A stretch of 64,000 bases of DNA from Hormiphora californensis (GCA_020137815.1 CM035360.1:2741078-2805077); one strand, 5' to 3'. Counted from the stretch's first letter, positions 51,801 through 61,753 are shown. A program made the numbers and translations. Notes: generated by a model not told the origin, from the letters alone.

Positions 51801-54305
51801 TGTAGTGTACCTTTGTTGAACGTCACTTCATCCTTGTTGGTAGCCTTGTAAGCACAAACGCACTGGTAAAACTCATCTGAGAAAAGTAATTTGATTTCAT
51901 GAGCACTGAGTTATTAGTGATTTATAAGGTTTTATAGTGATTTATAAGGTAGTATCAAGTAAGTAAAACCAGGTTCAGTTTCACTCCGATGGGATTATAA
52001 TAATATTGGGGGAATGAGCTTATACCAGGGTGCATTGGATTTTTGCTTTGCTTGTGTGTGTCTGTGCAACTGTAGCATTTGTGTAAGTGTGTTTGCATTT
52101 CAATGTAAGATAAACACTAAACACCGCGACACGAACATGTGAGAACGTCAATAATATCTCTTGGATGTTTAATGACGTCAAATAGTTAGTGTTGCCATTA
52201 TAACGGTAACCATAGCGGTAACCATAGCGGTAACCATAGCGGTAACCATAACGGTAACCATAGCGGTAACCATAACGGTAACCATAGCGGTAACCATAGC
52301 GGTAACCATAGCGGTAACCATACCGGTAACCATAACGGTAACCATAGCGGGTAACCATAACGGTAACCATAGCGGTAACCATAACGGTCACGGGTAACTT
52401 ATAACTATGGAATGGTAACCATGCTGGTAACCAATGGTGACCGTGACAAAAACCACTGGCAACTGCATTACTCACTTTTCCCACACTGCTGCATAAGATC
52501 CTCTCCACCTTCGAGGGATTTTAAAAAGTTAGCGGGCACCCATCCTGTTCCGCTGGTACACGTCACAAACCACCATCCTGAATCACTTTTCTCGACCACC
52601 TCGACTACATCACCCTCGTACAGCGAGATGCTCTTCCTGTCTTTCGCTTTGAAGTTCTCCAGCACTTCCCATTCCTGTAGTGAACTTGCTGAAACTCTCT
52701 CCTTTGTTTTTACAATATATGGAACATAGCCTGAGCTGAATAGAACCCAGCCTGAAATTTTTCTATCATAATTATGATTAGAAAGGAATTAGAAATGACA
52801 AACCTCTAAGGCGATTGGACCTCCAACAGTCTCCCCCTTGAGATCAGTTGTCTCCTTCCTGAAGGGTTTAGCGATGTAATCATCAATGTTAAAATTATAA
52901 GTTCTACATTGGATTTTGAAGGGATTCGTCATCAGTCATCACACAGTAGAATAGTCTGTCAATTTCGTTGTGAGACACATAGAACAGTATGTAAATTGTA
53001 AGATGGTCAAGCAAGGGGTACACCTACGTCTGTTCCTCCTTCAAGAAAGTCAAATCATCATCTGTTATGGTAAAGAATTCCTCCATAATCTCACATCCCA
53101 GGTACTTGGCCTCCAGCTTCATAACTGCACTGAGGTATTCCTTGAGGGATTCAGTCCGGGCTGCAGCTGCTTTGGCGTTGTTGGTCCGGGAAAATGCTCC
53201 ACCCTCTGCAGTGAGTAGGGAACATTATAGTTGAGCTGCAGAGTGCAGACCAATTAATTTTCGATAAAGGAGCATAGAGGGAAGATCGTGTGGCTTCTAA
53301 CAGTATGTTAGTTTTCTGAATCAACTAAATCAAAAGGGGGTTTGAGGGGTGACCTCGCTCCGACTTCTGTGCTCCAAGCACGGGTGTGACACCCCCATAA
53401 AAAAGTCGCTTGGCAAATTCCCTCGTCGCTCGGCAATTGGTTCGGCAACAACAGGTGGTTTGCCGAGCCATTCGCTCGGCTAATCAAGGAAGTCGCCGTG
53501 TTTTCACCGCGTTCTTACAGAAAAAGTACATTTTTTCAGCACTTTTTTTCAAAATCTCCTGCTGAAAAATACAAAGTGCTGAAAAAATGTGCTTTTTCTG
53601 TAAGAACGCGGTGAAATCACGGAGACTTCCTTGATTAGCCGAGCGACTGGCTCGGCAAACCACCTGTTGTTGCCGAACCAATTGCCGAGCGACGAGGGAA
53701 TTTGCCAAGCGACTTTTTTATGGGGGCAGGGTTCCACATGAGGGGTGAGTGACATGGATTTCTTTAGATTTAGCTTGAAAAAGCATCGGTTTTGGGACCG
53801 TTCCCCTCAAACCCCCTTTTGATGAATCAACTAAGCAAAATCCTTGTTAATGAGGACAATTATAATAATAATTTACTTGGAAGAACGGGCAGCCATCGAG
53901 GTTTTGACGTCACGAGTTCCTTATACTTTTCTATCATCGCACACTGAGGGGAATCCATGATTGCAAAATTCAATAAATCGTAATCATAATTAAATATAAT
54001 GGGGTGTGAACTGCCAAGTCAGTGACTAGTAACTACCACTTACATGCATGTCGAAGAACTGTGAGTATCGTCTAAATATGATCGTTACTCCGCCGTTTAC
54101 TCGATTTAACCTCATCACATACACCTGGAATTCGGAATCGGGAGATAAACGTAGAAGGTGGAAACTAAAACGTGACGTTCGTTCTGTACGCCCGTCTGAT
54201 TCAATAATTACTCACGTAGTACTTCTCAGGATTCCTAACTTTCTTGCAACCAATAAGTTTTAGTTCTTTAACATAGTTTTCCGCATGTTGTTTTTCTTCC
54301 TCCAT
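48863..54305 (-). CDS. PX plus four-SH3 adaptor, p47phox/Tks-like
   Basis: Fourteen exons on the minus strand join in phase to about 468 residues: 54305-54216, 54124-54044, 53919-53877, 53205-53028, 52858-52804, 52674-52476, 51876-51811, 50929-50832, 50709-50668, 50537-50372, 50162-50097, 49765-49665, 49342-49223, 48964-48863. PX domain (about 1-125): KYYVYVMRLN, FRRYSQFF, WLPVLPKGGAFSRTN, ARTESLKEYL; the basic residues that bind phosphoinositides are kept. SH3-1: EWEVLENF, EGDVVEVVEKSDSGWWF, GWVPANFL. SH3-2: FYQCVCAYKA, SDGWWKV, GFGPAQYL. A basic segment, APPNRSNNHKRISTRRARRS, resembles the p47phox autoinhibitory region. SH3-3: MVVQEDYTG, EEWWYV, GWFPSAFL. SH3-4: FKVIANYTAE, PEWWFGV, GWIPVSFLKKF, then stop. 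Such proteins organise NADPH oxidases or podosomes at membranes. p47phox has two SH3s and Tks proteins four or five, so the architecture is intermediate. Confidence 0.88.
49779..50010. repeat. G-rich minisatellite, GGGAGGGGGTCAGCA type
   Basis: Degenerate units of 15-20 bp (GGGGTCAGCAGGGAGG) in the adaptor-gene intron between the exons at 50097 and 49765. On the sense (minus) strand it is C-rich. Confidence 0.85.
50966..51720. mobile_element. 755-bp element with GGGTAAGCTGGGG termini, TA target
   Basis: The left end GGGTAAGCTGGGGTGAAATG and the right end CACTTTTACCCCAGCTTACCC are inverted and flanked by TA on both sides, as for Tc1/mariner-type elements. The inside is packed with GGGGCAAAGTGGCCC motifs on both strands, including a palindrome at about 51387-51437. 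Reading frames here are repeat artefacts. It lies in the intron that splits the adaptor's second SH3 domain. Confidence 0.88.
52201..52392. repeat. 12-bp tandem repeat GGTAACCATAGC
   Basis: About fifteen units of GGTAACCATAGC or GGTAACCATAAC. GGTAACC is itself palindromic, so the array can form many small hairpins. It lies in the adaptor-gene intron between the exons at 52476 and 51876. Confidence 0.95.
53329..53823. mobile_element. 495-bp foldback MITE with 11-bp duplication
   Basis: The ends ATCAAAAGGGGGTTTGAGGGG and complement are flanked by the perfect direct repeat GAATCAACTAA (53318-53328 and 53824-53834). The interior arms (53388-53727) are long inverted repeats rich in TTGCCGAGCGA and GCTCGGCAA motifs. 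An 11-bp duplication fits Mutator-like elements. It lies in a PX-domain intron of the adaptor gene. Confidence 0.93.
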
Positions 54306-54608
54306 TTTTTTAGACAACAGCCTTTCGCTAAAATCGATAAATGTAGCATAAATACAGCGATATACCGTTAACCCGCAGTCGAGAAACGCCATAAACGCAA
54401 ACAGTTGCAGTCCTTGGCCTGAATCGAGGACCGGGCTTTACAAGGCAGAAGACTGTGGGGCGTGGAGGTGTGGCGTGGAGGTGAAACCCCACAAGCAGGG
54501 TCTAGGGCACAGCCCCATCTAGGGTGGAGAGAGCCTAGCCTAGCTGCAAGTGGGGAAGAGTAGAGCTTTTGAAATATCAGGCGAGCGATTTTTGAGATTT
54601 TTTAAGGA
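54306..54608. other. 5' flank of the adaptor gene
   Basis: Upstream of the minus-strand ATG at 54305. An in-frame upstream ATG at 54392 would add about 29 residues lacking PX features. No TATA box or other promoter element is obvious. Confidence 0.4.
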
Positions 54609-54876
54609 AAACGTTAAAATCTGGGTGCCTTTCATTGCTAACAATTCGTAGTTTTGGCGCGCGCGACGGGTTAGGGCTACCCGTTAGGGTCTGGTTAGGG
54701 TTTGGTTTGGGGTTATCGGTTAGGGCTATCGATTCTCTAACTGATACCGTTTAGTTTACTCAAATCGGCCATGTGGTTCCATGGCTATAGCCGTTTGAAA
54801 AAAGTCGGTCTAAGTATACTCTTTTGGTAGCGCGCACCTGTAAACAGGCTGCAAGGCACCCAGATTTTTTAACGTT
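54609..54876. mobile_element. Intact copy of the LINE-targeted MITE
   Basis: About 268 bp with inverted ends (AACGTTAAAATCTGGGTGCC and complement). It is the reverse complement of the two halves flanking the LINE at 19.4-24.3 kb, sharing GCGCGCGACGGGTTAGGG, GGTCTGGTTAGGGTTTGG and GGTTCCATGGCTATAGCC. It serves as the empty-site reference for that insertion. Confidence 0.9.
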
Positions 54877-55016
54877 AAAAAAGTTTGAATCAAATTTTTT
54901 GCGTGACAGCTGAGCGATCGCGCGGCGTCAACCGCGGTAGAAATGCGCTGCAAACTCGCGCGCTATGTGATATGACATCGACACGACCAAACTTTTTCAA
55001 GATGGCCGTTTTGCTT

Positions 55017-55697
55017 ATAGGGATCCCTAAAAAAGTTCAGTATTTACACAGAGTTTAATTTAAAGTCGGATTTTTTGAAACTGTCACCCCCCTGGGTATT
55101 TTCAAATTTCGTAAATGACCATAAATCCGGTTTCTGACGAGATAGAGACTTGAAATTTGGAGGTTACGAAGATCTTGCTAAGTTCTTCCGAACCTCCAAA
55201 TTTCAAGTCTCTATCTTATCAGGAACCGGAGATATGGCAAGTTTTGTTATTTCAGGGGGGTGACAGTTTCAAAAAATCCGACTTTACACATTCTTTACTC
55301 AGTCGTTACACCCAGAGCGCCCGCGCCGCTCTGGGTGTAACGACGGCGTCTTTCGCACTCGATTTGCAGCGTTTTCGGAAACTTTTTTCGCCGCAGCGCT
55401 CAATTTTGTCAATTGTGCAGCACACAATCCAATATTTTCTTGGAAAAAGCCACTGTGCGCAGCACGCGCCGCTCTGGGTGTAACGACTGAGTAAAGACTG
55501 TGTAAACTCTGTGTAAATAAAGTCCATTTTTATTCAACTGTTCACCCTCCACCTCGTGCGCGTGCGATATTTTAATTTACGCTGCGCGCGCTACACGTTA
55601 ACATGTGATAGACGCGCAAAACAATTCCGCGCACGACTTTGGGGGGTGAACAGTTGAAAAAAAATGGAGTATACTGAACTTTTTTAGGGATCCCTAT
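55017..55697. mobile_element. Compound foldback element, three nested hairpins
   Basis: The outer ends TAGGGATCCCTAAAAAAGTT and complement enclose three successive palindromes: 55061-55286 (arms with AAAGTCGGATTTTTTGAAAC), about 55293-55497 (arms with ACTCAGTCGTTACACCCAGA) and about 55531-55665 (TTCAACTGTTCACCC). The terminal AGGGATCCCT links it to the element at 2314-2530. Confidence 0.85.
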
Positions 55698-56275
55698 TTT
55701 GAAAAATGAAGAAAAAATTACGATAAAAGTAAAAAGTTGATATATGGCATATGCGATCAGCAATGGTCACTGGTCAGGAGACCTAGGCACAGCCAAACTA
55801 CCTCTACATAGCACAATGTCTGGAATACATCAATCTCGTCCTCGAGTTCAATATTTTGCCCCACGGGCCACGCTCGGCTCCTGCTTTTTGTGGCAATATT
55901 GACTGTGTCAAGTTATTGTAAACAGATTTTATAAAAATAATAAAATATGGCCTAGTTATCAGAAGGTTTTCTTAACTCATGTGCTGTTATCGTTAGACGT
56001 TAGTCAGTAACACTGTCCTGAGGCTGGCTGCATAGGGGGCGCCGGGCGTGAAATTTCGCGTGCGAAAACAGAGGGGTGCGACATGCACAAGTCTTGAAGC
56101 CACGGCAGACGGCTGACGGCAAGGTTACAGCACTGGGCACAATATGATTAAAATTAAGTTTTAGTTATACAAATTGTTTGGCCTGATGGTTTCATTAAAA
56201 TGATACACATATCAGAATGGAGGTAACTTCTTGAGACCACAGGATTCATGAAACTAATATTGTTCAGAGTTAGTC
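55698..56275. other. No gene seen
   Basis: Spacer without a domain-bearing frame. CG-rich GGCGCCGGGCGTG lies near 56040. Confidence 0.35.
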
Positions 56276-56326
56276 ATGTCAGAGGGATTGGCGGCGGGAT
56301 ACCAAGTTCGAGTTACTAGTAAATAG
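56276..56326 (+). pseudogene. Duplicated, stop-terminated copy of the 56448 exon
   Basis: ATGTCAGAGGGATTGGCGGC and following bases encode MSEGLAAGYQVRVTSK then TAG, matching the first 13 codons of the exon at 56448. The upstream context (GAAACTAATATTGTTCAGAGTTAG) is also duplicated, so a promoter plus start-codon segment was copied in tandem about 170 bp apart. Confidence 0.7.
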
Positions 56327-56330
56327 TGAT

Positions 56331-56415
56331 GTCACGTGATGCCCATATATTGTGTTGTTTGTCACGTGATGACCATATATGGTGTTGATTGTCACGTGAT
56401 GCCCATATATGGTAT
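56331..56415. repeat. Tandem CACGTGATG-CCATATATGG repeat
   Basis: Three 31-bp units, each GTCACGTGATG.CCATATAT.G plus spacer. CCATATATGG fits the CArG box consensus CC(A/T)6GG, and CACGTG is a perfect E-box. The units sit between the duplicated start exons and recur at 60749-60998. Confidence 0.85.
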
Positions 56416-56447
56416 TATGTAACTAATATTGTTCATGTTAGTTAGCC

Positions 56448-57448
56448 ATGTCTGAGGGACTGGCGGCGGGATACCAAGTACGAACTACTAGCAATGTCTC
56501 ACAGCAGCTCATCATGCAAAAATCAACAGGTAACAAGTTTGGACGAAACGCTGCTATCCATTTCTCTCTTAATCTTTACTATCTAAGTTTGAACGAAACG
56601 CTGCTATCCATTTCTCTCATTATCTCTCTCTCCAGTACTGTCTCACCTCTCTATTGCCCCTCTCTCGCCCCTTAGTAGAGTCGATAACTACATCGACCCC
56701 TCCCAATTGTTTCAGTTTTTGTTACATCTGTTTGGAGCCTCGACTCGACCTCTAAACAGGTGTTACTTTTTCACAAACTGTTTTCATCATGGTGTAATCA
56801 GCATTTGAAATGTTGCTGATCATAACAAAAACCGAACTATTTTTTTTAAACTTGGGGTAAAACCATGGGTGTCAAAAGTTAGCTCTAGGTCTCCTGAGTA
56901 ACCATCCGGAGACTCTAAGAGATATTTCAAGCCCCTACCTGTCTTACCCCTCGTTCACCCTCCCCCTTGTGGCGATGCCTGAAGTATTTAGCTCTTTGAT
57001 TAGTGACGCCAACTTAACGGGTTGGAACCCTATCAATACAGTATACCCTCGAGTTATTAGCCTCCTCGGGGGGAAAAGGGTGTTGCACAGTAAATAAAGG
57101 TTTTATTTTATCGAGGTAAATCGAGGCTGTATTTATACATAAAATGCAAAATTGGGGGAAATTTATCCATCCGGTAAAAAGAGGGGTATAAGGGTAAATC
57201 GAGGTTTGACTGTACCATTATCTTAGCACCCAATAACACACGGCACTACGCCAATAATATCTGTGATATGGGTGCTATATTAGTTGCAGTACCATTATTC
57301 GCGTTATAATATCCATCGTTATGGTATATTGTTATTTCGAACAGGAAATTATTGACCTCTCTGCACGGTGTGTGCTTGTTGTGAGTGTGTGGGAGGGTGA
57401 GATGAGAGAGAGAGAGAGAGAGAGAGGGGGAGAGAGAGAGAAAGAGAG

Positions 57449-57479
<31 letters not shown>

Positions 57480-59722
57480 GATGAGAGGTCAGAGAACTAT
57501 TGTCCTGTAACTCTGCTTCATTGTGTCTGTGAGTCTGGCTCTAAACTAAAACACATGTCTTCAGCTCAGTGCCTTCAGTGTTGCATTACACAGCTGTGAT
57601 TTTCACATATGTAGCCATCTCAAATTCTCTGCTTCTTTCTTCTGTTTTCTGATAATATACAGTCGGACCCCGATTTTCCGGAACCCCGATGTACCGGCAG
57701 GATAAACTTCCCCCGATATGGGAAATTAACGGCATTTGACCCCGATATACCGGTCACCCCGATTTACCGAGCAAACCACTTTCCCCCGAGCATCCCGGTA
57801 AATCGGGGTCCGACTGCATCAATGCTCGCTTACTAAAGTGTTTGGTCCTGGTCTGAAATCCCTTGGTAGCGGTCACGTGACCTGTGTGTCATGTGATCCA
57901 AAGGACGAGTGAGCCAACTATTCAGCAAGCAAGATTTGTGCTGCTGCTTTTCCTTGTTGTCTCTCTATCCCTCTCTCTATCCCTCTCCTTTTCTCTATCT
58001 ATCTCTCTCTCTTTCGTCATATATACTAGGAATTTCTTTGATCAAACTTATTTTATATTTTATTATCCCCATCTCCCTGCATTAATATACGTCTCCTCCT
58101 TTAACCCATGCCTCACTACATTGTAATAATAGTCTTCTTTTTATCTCACAATAGCCACATCATATTATGATTTTATCATTCTCTACTATGGTAAAGATTT
58201 ATGCTTATTTCAAAAATTTCTCTTGCGTTCGTTCTTGCTTCACAACCCTCTAGTCGAGGCCTACCTTATTAGACCAGTCATATGATGCATGATAGGGAAC
58301 ATAATTGATCTAAATGTCATTCAACTTCTAGGGCACTCCAATAGGTCCCTAGAACCACCAAAAAAATTTGTCACTCTTCATCAAATGAATAAATGTGGTT
58401 TTTGGGCCACGCCCTTATACCTGTATTTTCAGTCATGTGGTCAAAACTGAAAACCATCTTAGGAAACGAGTAGAGAAGAAATCAAGGGCACTAAAGTGTG
58501 TAGCGTCCTCGCATTAGTGGGGGTAGGTGCCGGAATTAAGTCTCTATCTCATCTAGTTAATTAGATAATTGGATAATTAGGTATGCGCATAACCGTTTTT
58601 TGGCTATATGGCTATAGCCACTTATAAATGGTTTAGAGACTTTTCACTGGTGCCATTTTGTAGGCAATGGCCAAGTTATGGGGGTCGACGTCGACTTTTA
58701 AGCTCTATCTTCAACCGTTTAGCCGTTATTTGGCTTTTAAGGTGCTGAAAATGAGCAAAAAACGGGCTTTTTCCCGTTTTTTACTCATTTTCAGCACCTT
58801 TGAATCGAAATAACGGCTAAACAGTTGGAGATAGAGCTTAAAAGTCCGACGTCGACCCCCCATAACTTGACCATTGCCTACAAAATGGCACCAGTGAAAA
58901 GTCTCTAAACCATTTATAAGTGGCTATAGCCATATAGCCAAAAAAACGGTTATGCGCATACCTAATTATCCAATTATCTAATTAACCAGATGAGATAGAG
59001 ACTTAATTCCGGCACCTACCCCCACTAATGCGAGGACGCTACACACTTTGGTGCCCCTTGATTTCTTCTCTACTCGTTTCCTAAGATGGTTTTCAGTTTT
59101 GACCACATGACTGAAAATACAAGTATAAGGGCGTGGCCCAAAAAACCACATTTATTCATTTGATGAAGAGTGACAATTTTTTTTTGGGGTTTAGGGACCT
59201 TGGATGCCCCAAAGTGGGAAAGAATTTGATAATTTTGTTTTTTTTTGGTCCAAAACGACATATATGACTGGTATATTGTGTTTTTCGGTATCATGATTTC
59301 TCTATCAAAAGTAACCAAGGGGTTTTCCCCAAAAAAAATTTTTTTTTTTTCCCAAAAAAATTTTTTTTTTTTAAAAAAAAAAAAAAACCCCCCCCCCCCT
59401 CAATTTTTTTCTACCCCCCCTTTTTTCCTCTTCTCTTCCCCTCTCTCTCCCCTCTTTTATCCCCCCTCTCTTCCCTTTTTCCAATTCCTTTTCTCTTTTA
59501 CATTTTTAGCTCATATGACGTCACGCTATGTGTAATATATTATGTCCTAATTTAACCTATCACTATCTTAGCTCGGCTGTCACAAGCCTGTCCTCTTTCC
59601 TAGATCTCTTCCTCTCTCCAGACTTTGTCAATTAGTCTAAGCCTACCTTTTAAAACATCAGGCCTCTCTTTTCATTTTTTCCACTCGAGTGTTCTCTATC
59701 TGTCTGTACAGACACACACTCA

Positions 59723-59768
<46 letters not shown>

Positions 59769-60735
59769 TCACTCATTTTCACTTTCTTTGCGTGTCTTTT
59801 TCACTGTTAAATCTTTGACAAGACCTGTCAGACAGATCACTGGCATAATACGCGTCCTATACAGTTAGTAGGGACGATAGTGTCAGTCGATGTCAGGGAT
59901 TTTAAAATTTCCCTATTCAAGTGTTCGGGGATCCTCTCCCGAGTAAAATGCGACCATTTAGAGCTCCCAATCTTTTCTCGTTCTCTAATTATTCGTGATT
60001 ATGCTAATTATGACGTCATCAGCAACTACCAGAAATCTACATCTTAGGGCTTAAATTTTTATACTAGCTGATAGGGGACCACTAGATTAGTGGGCAAAAA
60101 AATTTTCAGGCCGATCGGAGTTATGGGCGTGGCGCTATGGCGTTTGAAAGTGTGTAATCCGGTGATGACGTCATCAAGGATTATCAAATTAGGTCAACGC
60201 GGGGGGTCGAGACCGGGTGCGTTTGATCGAGCCTGATAAGCTGATCAAAAATCTGTAGGGGTAGATCAATCCCCCAACTAGGAGCCGAGCTATTAGCTGT
60301 TAGCGTTTTTCGGGTTTTAGGTCACGTGACTTCGTCAAAAATCGAAAAAACGCTAATAGCTCGGCTCCTAGTTGGGGGATTGATCTACCCCTACAGATTT
60401 TTGATCAGCTTATCAGGCTGGCATAATACGCGTCCTATACAGTATTAATTGCGATTAATTTCTCTTGTTTGTGATTGTGAGAGGGCTCACATTCTTTACA
60501 AGTCTGTTTCTTGATATGCCTCACTGCTCACGATTGGAACTTGTTTTGTTCAGTGTTCAGTGTTACTTTTTAGAGTTTATTGCTCAGTTTTACTTTTCGC
60601 TTTTGTTAGAGTCTCTAGACCCTAAACATCCAGTACTGAATCGAAGTCTCTAGTTTTTGGTTTGTGTGATGTATGGTGGTGTGGATTTAGGACACAACTC
60701 TGACAACCCCTCCGACACTGAGACAGATGGACCGG
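56448..60735 (+). CDS. Unidentified gene, two putative 5' exons
   Basis: Exon 56448-56529 (ATG, 27 codons plus one base) ends at a GTAACAAG donor and encodes MSEGLAAGYQVRTTSNVSQ and QLIMQKSTG. Exon 60691-60735, after TGTGGATTTAG, continues in phase as GHNSDNPSDTETDGPG and ends at GTAAGATG. The Ser/Asp/Thr-rich stretch looks disordered. Further exons are not identified; I do not recognise the family. Splicing between the two exons is inferred from matching phase only, across an intron of about 4 kb that contains several transposons. Duplicate copies of the first exon and of the second exon's coding part lie alongside. Confidence 0.45.
57039..57212. mobile_element. Pogo/Tigger-like MITE with TA duplication
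   Basis: The left end CAGTATACCCTCGAGTTAT and the right end GGTAAATCGAGGTTTGACTG are inverted. TA flanks both sides (57037-57038, 57213-57214). Internally TCGAGGTAAATCGAGG. Confidence 0.88.
57404..57483. repeat. (GA)n microsatellite
   Basis: GA run with GGGG and AAAG interruptions. Confidence 0.9.
57660..57816. mobile_element. Pogo/Tigger-like MITE, 157 bp, near intact
   Basis: CAGTCGGACCCCGATTTTCC at left and CCGGTAAATCGGGGTCCGACTG (a 22-bp end) at right are inverted. TA precedes the left end; the right flank is CA. The interior GATATGGGAAATTAACGG is shared with the truncated copy at 12351. Confidence 0.9.
58331..59210. mobile_element. 880-bp near-perfect palindrome
   Basis: Arms of about 430 bp are reverse complements around a centre near 58770 (GGGCTTTTTCCCG). 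Shared landmarks include AGGCGTGG-type GGGCCACGCCCTTATAC, TGGCTATATGGCTATAGCC and CTACTCGTTTCCTAAGATGG. The outer ends are GGGCACTCCAATAGGTCCCT at left and a degraded counterpart at right, next to a homopolymer-rich patch. No target duplication could be read. Confidence 0.88.
59211..59470. other. Homopolymer-rich patch, probable consensus error
   Basis: Runs of T, A and C (59330-59470) have the same texture as the block at 27.3-30.8 kb and directly follow the right arm of the palindrome, which is itself degraded there. Confidence 0.7.
59724..59765. repeat. (CT)n microsatellite
   Basis: Short CT array. Confidence 0.95.
59840..60443. mobile_element. Direct-repeat-bounded segment with internal hairpin
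   Basis: CTGGCATAATACGCGTCCTA plus TACAGT (26 bp) occurs identically at 59840-59865 and 60418-60443. Inside, 60231-60418 is a near-perfect palindrome (arms starting GCCTGATAAGCTGATCAAAA) with GGTCACGTGAC near its centre. The left half, 59866-60230, is not inverted-repeated. Confidence 0.75.
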
Positions 60736-61048
60736 GTAAGATGAGACCGTGTTGCCCATATATGGTGTTGTGTGTCACGTGATGCCCATATATGGTAACA
60801 ACCCCTCCGACACTGAGACAGATGGACCGGGTAAGATGAGACCCTGTCACGTGTTGTCCATATATGGTGTTGTGTGTCACGTGATGCCCATATATGGTGA
60901 CAACCCCTCCGACACTGAGACAGATGGACCGGGTAAGATGAGACCCTGTCACGTGTTGCCCATATATGGTGTTGTGTGCCACGTGATGCCCATATATATG
61001 GTGACAACCCCTCCGACACTGAGACAGATGGGCCGGGTAAGATGAGAG
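60704..61048. repeat. 102-bp tandem repeat carrying exon copies and CArG/E-box motifs
   Basis: Four copies of CAACCCCTCCGACACTGAGA plus CAGATGGACCGG|GTAAGATGAGA start at 60704, 60799, 60901 and 61005; the spacing is 95, 102 and 104 bp. The first three are followed by one or two CCATATATGG boxes and a CACGTG. Only the first copy has a splice acceptor (TTTAG) in front. All four keep the GTAAGATG donor. Confidence 0.9.
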
Positions 61049-61644
61049 ACCCGGGACCCCCCCTCTCTCTCTGATGAGAAATTAGGAATTGGGTTCATTT
61101 AACCGTGACCTAACATGATGAGTTATAAGGTTGATGACAAGTTTTCTCTCTTACTCTTCCCTCCCTATATCTTTCTCACGCTCCTTCCACCGTTCCCAAG
61201 ATTTCTCATGACACAACCTCTTCCTGTGCGGTTGTATCTTATACCCATTCATCATTGTGCATAAACAAACACTTGTGTGTCCAACTTTATGTGTTATAAA
61301 GGGGATGGAGAACATTCCTTCACTGCAACCAGTTGTGTTTCCTTGAACAGTGTTTCCAAGTTTAGTTAGAAATCTTAGTTTTCACAACTATTTTCACAAC
61401 AAATTTTAGTTTTCATCAACTATCACCAGTATTGTATCACCAGTTTTGTATACCCCGTTCTAAACTTCTTCCTAGTAAATTCGCACTCATTTTATATCAT
61501 AACAATTGTTATTACAACCGTTGTGTTTATTGATCCGGAAATTAATCGATCCAATTAATGGAGGAAAGGGGGCCATTATAAAGGCAGAAATTAATTGATC
61601 CAATTAACGGCGAGGAATCATCATTTCTGTTATTTCCTTTCATC
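61049..61644. other. No gene seen
   Basis: AT-rich spacer. A direct repeat, GAAATTAATCGATCCAATTA/GAAATTAATTGATCCAATTA, lies at 61540-61607. TTATAAAGG at 61294-61302 could be a TATA-like box. Confidence 0.35.
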
Positions 61645-61753
61645 ATGTTTCCCCTACTGCCTCCCATGAGGAGAAGATCACAGCGCCGTTCTCTCGGTCA
61701 CATTGGTGATCCGGGGGGTCTAGTCGAGGACACAATTCTTGAGGATGGTCAAT
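61645..61753 (+). CDS. Putative first coding exon, unidentified
   Basis: ATG at 61645 opens a 36-codon frame encoding MFPLLPPMRRRSQRRSLGH followed by an acidic DPGGLVEDTILEDGQ segment, ending at GTGAGTCA, a good donor. Its phase does not fit the exon ending at 60735, so it would be a separate start. No downstream exon is recognised before the window end. Weakly supported. Confidence 0.3.

Noticed and set aside
52020-52508. GYRYGYRY-type repetitive protein on the minus strand
   Set aside because: Simple translation of the GGTAACCATAGC tandem repeat inside an intron.
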